Below, in pieces: positions 1-5,634 of a stretch of DNA of 5,689 nucleotides; position 1 is the stretch's first letter; every line of letters starts with the position of its first letter. Position numbers and translations under genes: made by a program. Where the stretch lies: positions 1 through 5,689 of the forward strand of contig CAXSCR010000115.1 of assembly GCA_964235605.1 (NCBI GenBank), given 5' to 3'. A model generated the notes under the pieces. The model was not told the origin of the DNA. It was given only the letters and a program-made list of their open reading frames with translations, and made no database searches. Origin of the DNA: DATCRE01 sp964235605. GTDB taxonomy: Bacteria; Bacteroidota; Bacteroidia; Cytophagales; Cyclobacteriaceae.

Positions 1-28
1 CGAAAAAAAATTCAAATTTCTCGTTTAG

Positions 29-199
29 CACCAAAAAGCTGCAATGTGGGTTAAAGTAACTCTTGAAGATGGTTTTTATTGGGATACAAAGAATGGTAAG
101 GTAATCTCATTGATTAAACTTGCTGCTTCAGCCATTGCAGGAAGAACCATGGATGGTAGGGTCGAAGGCAAATTAGAAACGGCCGGAGCTACGTTTTAA
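29..199 (+). pseudogene. C-terminal fragment of a general-stress, PNPOx-like protein
   Basis: The frame ending at the TAA at 197-199 encodes a C-terminal tail that I recognise from the general stress protein 26 / pyridoxamine 5'-phosphate oxidase-like family: a V-K-V strand, then FYWDTKNGK, then an ISLIKLAASAIAG helix, then VEGKLE. These flavin-binding split-barrel proteins are usually about 150-180 residues, so only roughly the last third is present. The same frame is stopped by a TAG at 26-28. The other two forward frames also close soon after, at 52-54 and near 57, and neither obviously supplies the missing part. An ATG at 44 could start a 51-residue peptide, but it would begin inside the fold and is unlikely to work. 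I infer a truncated or frameshifted remnant; a sequencing error in the A8 run at 3-10 is the main alternative. Family assignment is from motif memory. Confidence 0.5.
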
Positions 200-322
200 T
201 CCACAGAACAATTGCGTTTTTGTGTTCATGATTGAACAATCTTAGCATATATAATCGACATACATTTGAACATTTGGTGCGCATCATTCAATAACGCATT
301 TAAAGTTTGGCACTATATTGTT

Positions 323-356
323 GTACGGCGCTATGAAAACTTCATAGCGCTTGTAC
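323..356. repeat. Strong hairpin, 10-bp perfect stem with flanking GTAC arms
   Basis: GCGCTATGAA (328-337) and TTCATAGCGC (341-350) pair perfectly around a 3-nt AAC loop. GTAC at 323-326 can pair with GTAC at 353-356 across a small internal loop, giving about 14 pairs. It lies about 125 nt downstream of the stress-protein stop. It could be a transcription terminator for that gene, but no clear T-tract follows on either strand, so function is open. Confidence 0.6.
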
Positions 357-651
357 TCTGGTGTATTTTCTAGTCCTATGCTGGCCCATTGCTTTACTGC
401 TACTTATATTTCCACCTTGTGTCTAGTCTAGCTATCCGTAGTATAGGTCTTACTTGCTCTTGACCTTCGTTTACGTTATTCTCATTGCCATTTAAATTAT
501 TAACACCATCTAAAAGTAAGTCCAGTTGTGTAATCTAATACCCACACAATAAGTACGATTAATTGTAAACACCCTTAATATGCTTATAGTATCGATTTTA
601 CATATGGCATGCAAGTATATATGATTAATTAAAACATAATACATTATCAAT

Positions 652-759
652 ATGGAAGCCGATCAAAACAATAACATGGAGCACAGAAACAATATGGAAA
701 TAGTGGTGGAAATGATAACTTGGGTTACATTGGCTATTATTTGTTTCTACGCGGGTTAA
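652..759 (+). CDS. Possible 35-residue peptide, very doubtful
   Basis: An ATG-started frame encodes 35 residues: an Asn- and Met-rich polar first half (MEADQNNN) and a hydrophobic end (about residues 17-35, ending ITWVTLAIICFYAG) that could span a membrane. I do not recognise it and see no clear ribosome binding site. A different frame of the same DNA (675-791, no ATG start) reads GNSGGNDNLGYIGYYLFLRG and looks at least as protein-like. That makes a frameshifted, decayed gene as likely as a real small peptide. Confidence 0.15.
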   Translation: MEADQNNNMEHRNNMEIVVEMITWVTLAIICFYAG

Positions 760-861
760 TCAAGTCTACTAATTCATTAGCTTCAGCATAGTATACAATG
801 TAAATACGCATCGCTGTCTTCGTTAGCATTCCACTGTCGACACGATAAGCATTATTATAGA

Positions 862-900
862 CATCCTAAAATTAACTGCTACGTGTTAAAAAATAGGATG
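862..900. repeat. Two-tier inverted repeat
   Basis: CATCCTA (862-868) pairs with TAGGATG (894-900), and inside it TTAAC (872-876) pairs with GTTAA (885-889). The tiers are separated by an A-only internal loop of 3 and 4 nt, and the terminal loop is TGCTACGT. There are 12 pairs in all with no mismatch inside the arms. No T-tract follows, so it is not a typical intrinsic terminator; a protein-binding site or structured RNA remnant is possible. Confidence 0.5.
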
Positions 901-953
901 GGATTTATAGCAAAGTAACTTGCTAATAATCTACTGTACTAAAAAGAGCATAA

Positions 954-1024
954 CCCGAAATCTAAAATAGTAGTCTATCATGCGATTGGGTATAATACTT
1001 CCCAACTTTCAGGGCTTTTTTTTT
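954..1024 (+). terminator. Folded element ending in T9, probable plus-strand terminator
   Basis: CCCGAAA (954-960) can pair with TTTC-GGG (1007-1014, one bulged A), closing a loop that contains TTGGG/CCCAA (986-990/1001-1005) and a weak ATAG/CTAT hairpin (967-978). The closing stem ends next to C1015 and a run of nine T's (1016-1024). A stem directly followed by a T-run is the signature of intrinsic termination on the plus strand. No plus-strand gene upstream is convincing, so it may terminate a small RNA or a decayed gene. The T-run is seen directly; the fold was drawn by eye. Confidence 0.4.
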
Positions 1025-1073
1025 ACTCAAATACTTATTAGTATGTAATTATAAAGGCATATGTATTGTATGG

Positions 1074-1085
1074 TATAACGTTATA
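1074..1085. promoter_or_regulatory. 12-bp palindrome just upstream of the PqiA-like gene
   Basis: TATAACGTTATA is a perfect palindrome ending 12 nt before the GTG start at 1098. Its position fits an operator or a small RNA hairpin controlling translation of the downstream gene. No regulator is encoded nearby and no clear -33/-7 promoter was found, so the role is inferred from position only. AT-rich palindromes of this size also arise by chance. Confidence 0.3.
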
Positions 1086-1097
1086 ACCCCAATCCCC

Positions 1098-2471
1098 GTG
1101 ATTAAAAAGAGATTTCAACAAGCATTACTTATTCTATTCACAGCCGCATTAATAGCAATAGCCGGTTGGAGTGGATTTCAAGTCTATAGTCTTTCTGCCA
1201 AACGTGAAGAAATTAAGAAGGACTACAGTGTTCTAAATAACATAACTTTTGGTTTGCTTTCAGTTAATGCGTGGAGAGACCATATGGTTCGCGTCGTTAC
1301 GCATCGTATCGATGATTTTCAATTTACACCAGACCAGGAAGCGGCGTTAAAACATGAAGTCTCAGCCGTGTTACATGCAGTAATAGACAAAGCAGATAGC
1401 ATGGTGGAGAAGAAGCAGAAAACTTTTAAAGGTAAATTGAAGAAGTTTGTTGTTAAAGCGTTAATCGATGATGAAAAGGTTCATGCACAGGTCCCAATTT
1501 TTGCGCAAACTATCGTTGATGAACTAAAGCAACCCAAGAACAGGGAGAAGTTGAAATTTCTTGCACAAAGCAAACTAGAAGAGTATGGAACAATTACCTA
1601 CGACAGCGCAAATGATAAAGAACGAGTTGCAGGTATTTTAGCCAAATATAAAACTGGTGATGTAAAGACTTTTAATCATAACAGCGAGATCTTGTTAGGT
1701 GGCCTGCAGGAAAAGACTTATACCAATACATATATCATTCTTAGTATACTGCTGACGTTTTTGGTATTGTGGGTTCTAGTAAGAAACAAGAAACAATATC
1801 ATACACCACTTTTTATTTCATCTGTATTACTTGCTATGGTGGTGTTATTTATTGGACTTACAACACCAATGATTGAAATAGATGCACGCATAAAAGAAAT
1901 GAGTTTTCAACTCATTGGTGAACAAATAGCTTTTCATGATCAGGTAATTTTCTTCCAGAGCAAAAGCATTGTTGATGTTGTAACAATTCTCATTCAAACA
2001 GGCAAATTTGATTCGGCGGTAATTGGTACATTGATTTTAATTTTTAGTATTATTTTTCCTATAGGCAAGTTAGTTAGCACTAAGATTTACTTATTAGGAA
2101 GTGAGAAAATAAGAAAGAATAAAGTGATACAGTTTTTTGCTTTCAAATCCGGAAAGTGGAGCATGGCCGATGTGTATGTCATTGCCATTTTTATGGCTTA
2201 CATCGGTTTCAAAGGAATATTAGATAGCCAGCTTTCGAATTTAAATATGAAAACAGAATCAATGGCAAGTATCTCAACCAACCAAACATCTTTGCAGCCT
2301 GGATTCATACTGTTTGTTTCTTTTGTTCTGTTTAGTTTAATCCTATCTGTTATCCTTCAAAAAATCACTTCGATAGTAGTCAAACAGAAGGTAAGAATTA
2401 AAAAGAAACGTATACCCGTAAATACGGTACCCACCGTGCCAATAGAACCTGTGGAACCCGCTATGGCTTAG
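1098..2471 (+). CDS. PqiA-like integral membrane protein with N-terminal extracytoplasmic domain
   Basis: The protein is 457 residues with six predicted membrane spans at about 8-30, 211-228, 237-257, 307-330, 357-375 and 401-423. Basic loops (RNKK at 229-232, the 335-342 loop, the C-terminal KKK) suggest both ends are cytoplasmic and residues 31-208 lie outside. The C-terminal half resembles the paraquat-inducible protein A family: FPIGKL (320-325) at the end of one span and GKWSMADVYV (352-361) leading into the next. The mostly helical, charged 31-208 region is not one I recognise. Known PqiA proteins work with MCE-domain partners in envelope lipid transport; no PqiB/MCE gene is visible here, and the protein lacks cysteines, so the zinc-ribbon CxxC motifs of enterobacterial PqiA are absent. 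The GTG start is chosen because a basic residue cluster and a membrane span follow at once, and the open frame upstream has no ATG. The tail (439-457) is proline-rich. Confidence 0.75.
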   Translation: MIKKRFQQALLILFTAALIAIAGWSGFQVYSLSAKREEIKKDYSVLNNITFGLLSVNAWRDHMVRVVTHRIDDFQFTPDQEAALKHEVSAVLHAVIDKADSMVEKKQKTFKGKLKKFVVKALIDDEKVHAQVPIFAQTIVDELKQPKNREKLKFLAQSKLEEYGTITYDSANDKERVAGILAKYKTGDVKTFNHNSEILLGGLQEKTYTNTYIILSILLTFLVLWVLVRNKKQYHTPLFISSVLLAMVVLFIGLTTPMIEIDARIKEMSFQLIGEQIAFHDQVIFFQSKSIVDVVTILIQTGKFDSAVIGTLILIFSIIFPIGKLVSTKIYLLGSEKIRKNKVIQFFAFKSGKWSMADVYVIAIFMAYIGFKGILDSQLSNLNMKTESMASISTNQTSLQPGFILFVSFVLFSLILSVILQKITSIVVKQKVRIKKKRIPVNTVPTVPIEPVEPAMA

Positions 2472-2498
2472 GGCCGTTATAAAGATGAATTATACTTA

Positions 2499-2541
2499 AT
2501 ATAAGCAGAGCCCGACCTTTATGGCGGGACTCTGCTTATAT
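2499..2541. terminator. Bidirectional hairpin between convergent genes
   Basis: ATATAAGCAGAG (2499-2510) pairs perfectly with CTCTGCTTATAT (2530-2541). The stem continues as CCCG/CGGG (2511-2514/2525-2528) across one bulged A at 2529. It sits between the stop of the PqiA-like gene (2471) and the stop of the convergent FKBP gene (2553), the usual place for a shared terminator. Neither side has a long T-run, but the outer stem is AT-rich. Termination is inferred; the hairpin is seen directly. Confidence 0.7.
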
Positions 2542-2552
2542 ATGTTCATCAA

Positions 2553-3290
2553 CTAATTAATTTTCAATAACTCCACTTCAAATATTAAAGTAGCGTGAGG
2601 TGGTATTTGGCCACCAGCGCCCCGCTCACCGTAGGCAAGATCTGAAGGAATAAACAAAATCCATTTATCACCTTCTTTCATTAATTGTAGTGCTTCAGTC
2701 CATCCTGGAATAACTTGATTAACAGCAAATGATGCTGGCTCGTTGCGTTGAACAGAGCTGTCGAAAACAGTTCCGTCTAACAGTTTTCCTGTATAATGTA
2801 CAGACACATTATCAGTAGCCTTCGGTGTTTTACCAGTTCCAGCTTTGAGAACTTGATATTGTAGGCCACTGGCAGTTGTTATAACACCTTCCTTATTTTT
2901 ATTTTGAGCAAGAAAGGCCTGGCCTTCTCCCTTTAATTTAGAACTTTTTTTCTCCATTGCTTTTTGCATATACTCCTGTACTACAGACATAGCTTCTTCA
3001 TTGGCCATTTTCAATGGTTTATTTTGAAATACATCCTTTATCCCGAAAGTCAAGGCATCTAAATCTAAAGAATCGCCACCCTGAGTTTTTAAGTTTCCCG
3101 CCACCAACGTACCTAGTCCGTAGCTTATTTTTTTGTGCTGATCTCCGAGATCAGCTTCTTTCGGCTTTTTAAGCTCTGCAATTTCAGCTTGTAATTTGAT
3201 TACTTGTGCCTTAAGTTCTTTTTTAGATTGAGCGAAAGCAGTAGCACTTCCCGCTAATAATAATACAATTGGTAATACAGATAGTCTCAT
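2553..3290 (-). CDS. Secreted FKBP-type peptidyl-prolyl cis-trans isomerase (Mip/FkpA-like)
   Basis: This 245-residue protein should isomerise X-Pro bonds and assist folding of exported proteins outside the inner membrane. Residues 1-20 form a signal peptide with an AFA|Q cleavage site. Residues 22-42 form a short coiled coil with hydrophobic positions L26, V30, L33, I37 and L40. Residues about 50-130 match the helical FKBP N-terminal dimerisation domain (GxxxAxNLK-like start, long helix ending GEGQAFLAQNK). Residues about 140-245 are the FKBP domain, with the usual active-site set present: Y166 in VHYTGKL, F176-D177, V193-I194, W197, Y220 and F237. Length and domain order match Mip/FkpA, so it is probably an active dimer. 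The ATG start is supported by an AAAGGA motif on the coding strand (3307-3302), about 11 nt upstream. It converges on the PqiA-like gene and is likely monocistronic. I leave the symbol blank because several paralogues share this architecture. Confidence 0.93.
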   Translation of the reverse strand: MRLSVLPIVLLLAGSATAFAQSKKELKAQVIKLQAEIAELKKPKEADLGDQHKKISYGLGTLVAGNLKTQGGDSLDLDALTFGIKDVFQNKPLKMANEEAMSVVQEYMQKAMEKKSSKLKGEGQAFLAQNKNKEGVITTASGLQYQVLKAGTGKTPKATDNVSVHYTGKLLDGTVFDSSVQRNEPASFAVNQVIPGWTEALQLMKEGDKWILFIPSDLAYGERGAGGQIPPHATLIFEVELLKIN

Positions 3291-3327
3291 GTGAGTGTTT
3301 TTCCTTTAAAATGATGGCAAAGAAAAG

Positions 3328-3336
3328 AAAAATATA
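3328..3336 (-). promoter_or_regulatory. Possible -7 element of the FKBP gene
   Basis: On the coding strand TATATTTTT lies about 38 nt upstream of the FKBP start. It resembles the Bacteroidota -7 element TAnnTTTG except for the last base. No convincing -33 element is seen at the right spacing, so this is a weak call. Confidence 0.22.
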
Positions 3337-3641
3337 CTTAATCCTAAACCAGCGCTTTATTTTAGTCGATACATCCTTAAATACAATGTTCTAAAGTCTT
3401 ACTAAATTGTTATATCATTATCTATTGATTAGATTAACTCATTTATATTCAATTATTTAGCAAATCATAGGTATAGAGTGGTTGCTACCGGGCTTTAACA
3501 GATTTGTTAGTTGTCGGCTATTGGCAGGAGGAATAGCGCTTTCAAATGATGATTGTCATCTGCAGCTTTTATTTATTCGTTATGCTACCTGATCAAGGAA
3601 TGCAAATCCTTAACATGAGCCCGACATGTGAGTCATCTGCA

Positions 3642-3734
3642 TAAAACTTTAAAAAATCGAGCTAGCAGCTCAAAGCTAGAAGCCAGAAGCCAGAAGCTAT
3701 AAGTTTGATATTAAAAACTTAAAGCGATTTCCCT
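3642..3734. repeat. Structured dispersed repeat, copy 1
   Basis: This 93-bp element recurs in the same orientation at 5475-5555, from TAAAACTTT at the left to CGATTTCCCT at the right. It can be drawn as a closed fold: AAATCG (3654-3659) with CGATTT (3725-3730), a GAGCT/AGCTC hairpin with an AGC loop (3659-3671) that shares one G with the closing stem, and AAGTTT/AAACTT (3701-3706/3715-3720). The middle holds three tandem heptamers, AGAAGCC twice then AGAAGCT (3678-3698). It encodes no protein. It looks like a copy of a dispersed intergenic repeat family; whether the family extends beyond this window cannot be seen. Confidence 0.8.
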
Positions 3735-3832
3735 AAGACAACCAACTAGGGTATGCATTTCCGCAAACAATTTTAACGTAGATCAATGGAATTGATTTTT
3801 AAAAACTGATATTCAAGTAAAGGCAGAGTATC

Positions 3833-3866
3833 AAAACAAAAACGTTGGTCTACAATGTAAACCAAC
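3833..3866 (-). terminator. Intrinsic terminator of the GH30 gene
   Basis: On the minus strand GTTGGTTTAC pairs with GTAGACCAAC over a 3-nt loop (3844-3866). All ten positions pair when one G-U is allowed; read on the plus strand the same position is a C-A mismatch, so the hairpin suits the minus strand. A T-rich tract, GTTTTTGTTTTGA, follows on that strand. It begins about 54 nt after the GH30 stop. On the plus strand a weaker ACCAA/TTGGT hairpin (3861-3875) precedes a T7 run and could act in the other direction. Confidence 0.7.
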
Positions 3867-3919
3867 TTTCTTGGTATTTTTTTCTAGATTTTGGTCAGCT
3901 TCCTATACTGATTGAATTC

Positions 3920-5389
3920 CTACCAATAATAAGTACCTATAGCTTTTCCAGCTAATGTTGTAGTTACAATTTTGCTATCATAAGAAATATTAAATGTTTT
4001 TGATGTGTCACCTTCATTCAGCACAATTAATACATGCTTTCCGTCCTCTCGTTTAAAAGCAACATTAGCTAGGGAACTAGGCTCATTGGATGTAACTCTT
4101 ACAGATCCAGGCCTCACAAATTTAGCAGCATGGGCTATTGAATAATAGGCAACATTTCTGCTAATAGCGGTGCCACTTATAGTTAGTGCTCCGATGCAGT
4201 TAGGGCAGCCACCTGATGTATGGGGACCATAACTTGAATTCGCCGCTAGGTTCCATTCCAATACATTACGACTCCAATTTCTCGGCGCGCCAATTATCAA
4301 ATTCTTCAAATGCCAAGGTAAATCCCCAGCAAAATTGCCAGGCCCACCAGTCCATTGCTCTGTGAAATAAATATTTTTGTCAGGGAATGCCTCATGCACT
4401 TGTGAAAGTGCATTTATAGGGCCAGCATATAAATGAAACGCAGAGCCATCAATGTATGGATATGCAGCACCATCATTTAAGACGTCAATAGGATACTGAG
4501 TTTCATCAGCATTATGATCCCATATAATAATTTTAGTCGTCAAGCCAGCGTTCGCAAAAGAAGGCCCTAAGTTGTTTTTGATAAAATTTGCTTGTTCTAT
4601 AGCTTCCATAGATAGGCTTGGATTATTGAAGGCATTCTTTGGTTCGTTCTGTATTGTTATGGCATCTACAGTTATGCCTTCCGCTTCCATCGCTTCAATG
4701 TATTTAACAAAGTAATTTGCATAAACGCCGTAGTATTCAGTTCTTAGGCTACCACCAACAAAGAGACCGTTACTTTTCATCCAAACTGGAGGAGACCAGG
4801 GAGACCCAAGAATTTTAATATTGGGATTAATAGTAAGAATTTCTTTTAATAATGGGATTAACGCTACTTTATCCTTAGCTAAGCTAAAGCTCAAAAGATT
4901 TACATCAGTTTGCCCATTTGGTATATCATCGTATGTGAAGGGTGCAGCACTCATGTCGGAGGCACCGATACTGATCCGCAAATAACTGGTGCCAATGAAA
5001 GTACTATCCGTTTTAAAAAGTTCCTCCAATAATGCTTGACGCTTATCACTAGGAAGGCCGTAAATTAGAGATGCACTTCCTCCAGTCAACGTATACCCAA
5101 AACCATCTATAGTTTGAAAGCTTTGTGTATCGTCTACAATAATGGTTGAATTGGTATTTGTTTTAGCCTCGAAGTTTAATGCAATATTTTGTCTTTTAAA
5201 TAATGCAGTTTGATCTGATGTTGTTAACCAGAATTGAACATCTGTATTAACATAGGGAATCCAAGGTTGGGGCCCCGGTGGTTGAACAATTGGATCATCA
5301 CCTTTGTTGTTACATCCAACTATGGAGATTAGGATAAGAATAAATAAAAATATTTTTTTAAGCGTGTAATTTTTGAATAAATACATCAT
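3920..5389 (-). CDS. GH30 family glycoside hydrolase, lipoprotein
   Basis: This 489-residue protein should hydrolyse beta-linked glucose by a retaining mechanism, on the cell surface or in the periplasm. Residues 1-25 form a lipoprotein signal with the lipobox ISIVG-C26, followed by a polar and then proline-rich linker (27-45). The TIM-barrel starts near FQTIDGFGYTLTGGSA (91-106) and includes SPWSPPVWMKSNG (196-208). The expected acid/base is E249 in QNEP and the nucleophile E344 in YFTEQW. GGCPNCIGALTI (393-404) carries a CxxC pair (C395, C398) and is typical of the beta-1,6-glucanase/glucosylceramidase branch. The C-terminal beta-sandwich (about 420-489) ends in TYYW, so the gene looks complete. 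Endo-beta-1,6-glucanase (GH30_3-like) and glucosylceramidase-like activity cannot be separated here. The first of two adjacent ATG codons is used; starting at the second changes nothing. It is flanked by direct repeats at 3642-3734 and 5475-5555, with no SusC/SusD pair beside it. Confidence 0.92.
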   Translation of the reverse strand: MMYLFKNYTLKKIFLFILILISIVGCNNKGDDPIVQPPGPQPWIPYVNTDVQFWLTTSDQTALFKRQNIALNFEAKTNTNSTIIVDDTQSFQTIDGFGYTLTGGSASLIYGLPSDKRQALLEELFKTDSTFIGTSYLRISIGASDMSAAPFTYDDIPNGQTDVNLLSFSLAKDKVALIPLLKEILTINPNIKILGSPWSPPVWMKSNGLFVGGSLRTEYYGVYANYFVKYIEAMEAEGITVDAITIQNEPKNAFNNPSLSMEAIEQANFIKNNLGPSFANAGLTTKIIIWDHNADETQYPIDVLNDGAAYPYIDGSAFHLYAGPINALSQVHEAFPDKNIYFTEQWTGGPGNFAGDLPWHLKNLIIGAPRNWSRNVLEWNLAANSSYGPHTSGGCPNCIGALTISGTAISRNVAYYSIAHAAKFVRPGSVRVTSNEPSSLANVAFKREDGKHVLIVLNEGDTSKTFNISYDSKIVTTTLAGKAIGTYYW

Positions 5390-5420
5390 ATAGATTGTGT
5401 TCGTTGTATTAAAAATTAAT

Positions 5421-5452
5421 CATTTGTAAGATGATATCATAACAAAATCAAA
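5421..5452 (-). promoter_or_regulatory. Putative Bacteroidota-type promoter of the GH30 gene
   Basis: On the coding strand TTTG (5452-5449) is followed after 20 nt by TACAAATG (5428-5421), about 31 nt before the start codon. The spacing fits the Bacteroidota -33/-7 pattern (TTTG, then TAnnTTTG), but the -7 element has two mismatches. The spacer contains a perfect 10-bp palindrome, ATGATATCAT (5431-5440), that could be an operator. Confidence 0.35.
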
Positions 5453-5474
5453 CTGATTTTAAGACACCATTCTT

Positions 5475-5555
5475 TAAAACTTTAAATCGAGCTAGCAACT
5501 CAAAGCTAACAGCCAGAAGCTATAAGTTTATATTAAACTTAAAACCGATTTCCCT
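5475..5555. repeat. Structured dispersed repeat, copy 2
   Basis: This 81-bp copy matches 3642-3734 over its whole length, with a 3-nt shorter A-run, one 7-bp unit fewer and a few small changes. The closing stem AAATCG/CGATTT (5484-5489/5546-5551) and the AAGTTT/AAACTT hairpin (5524-5529/5535-5540) are kept exactly. The first hairpin is GAGCT/AACTC (5489-5493/5497-5501); its changed base gives a C-A mismatch on the plus strand but a G-U pair in a minus-strand transcript. It lies 85 bp upstream of the GH30 start and 79 bp before the transposase start. Confidence 0.8.
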
Positions 5556-5634
5556 GCCCCTCTAGTCCTATAATAATTGATGGATCTATGTGCTTTAGTG
5601 TGGAAAGATATTAGAGATCTGCTATTTTTCGGTT

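Larger units (their letters stand above)
200..1097. other. Long intergenic region with inverted repeats and no convincing intact gene
   Basis: About 900 bp separate the stress-protein fragment from the PqiA-like gene. I see no complete gene longer than about 45 codons on either strand, and no tRNA or rRNA. The region holds three inverted repeats (323-356, 862-900, 909-924), a folded element ending in nine T's (954-1024) and a palindrome beside the next start (1074-1085). It also holds two start-less or overlapping open stretches that read like decayed protein (minus strand 403-534; plus strand 652-791). Together this suggests a decayed accessory region, but no parent element can be named. Confidence 0.6.
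3291..3919. other. Intergenic region with repeat copy 1 and GH30 terminator
   Basis: About 630 bp separate the FKBP start from the GH30 stop, too far for one operon. The FKBP 5' end uses roughly the first 50 bp. Repeat copy 1 occupies 3642-3734 and the GH30 terminator 3833-3866. Between them and in 3340-3640 I see no intact gene, only short frames of about 32-43 codons without family resemblance. Confidence 0.6.

Noticed and set aside
189..287. Minus-strand frame MMRTKCSN… of 32 residues
   Set aside because: Overlaps the end of the stress-protein fragment antisense, is short and has unusual composition.
909..924. AGCAA/TTGCT hairpin
   Set aside because: Short stem (six pairs at most) without T-run or context; noted only as part of the inverted-repeat-rich region.
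3523..3530. AGGAGG-like Shine-Dalgarno motif
   Set aside because: The nearest ATG is about 17 nt away and leads only to the rejected 32-residue frame; such motifs carry little weight in Bacteroidota.
3461..3592. Plus-strand open stretch of 43 codons (…GFNRFVSCRLLAGG…)
   Set aside because: No ATG start and no recognisable motif; length is within chance expectation.
3595..3611. AAGGA/TCCTT hairpin
   Set aside because: Only five pairs with a 7-nt loop and no T-tract; expected by chance in a region this size.
3546..3644. Plus-strand ATG frame of 32 residues (MMIVICSFYLF...)
   Set aside because: Short, no ribosome binding site at proper distance, no family resemblance, and it runs into repeat copy 1.
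3642..5555. Repeats considered as a CRISPR array
   Set aside because: Only two copies 1.7 kb apart with a full gene between them, variable length and no cas genes.
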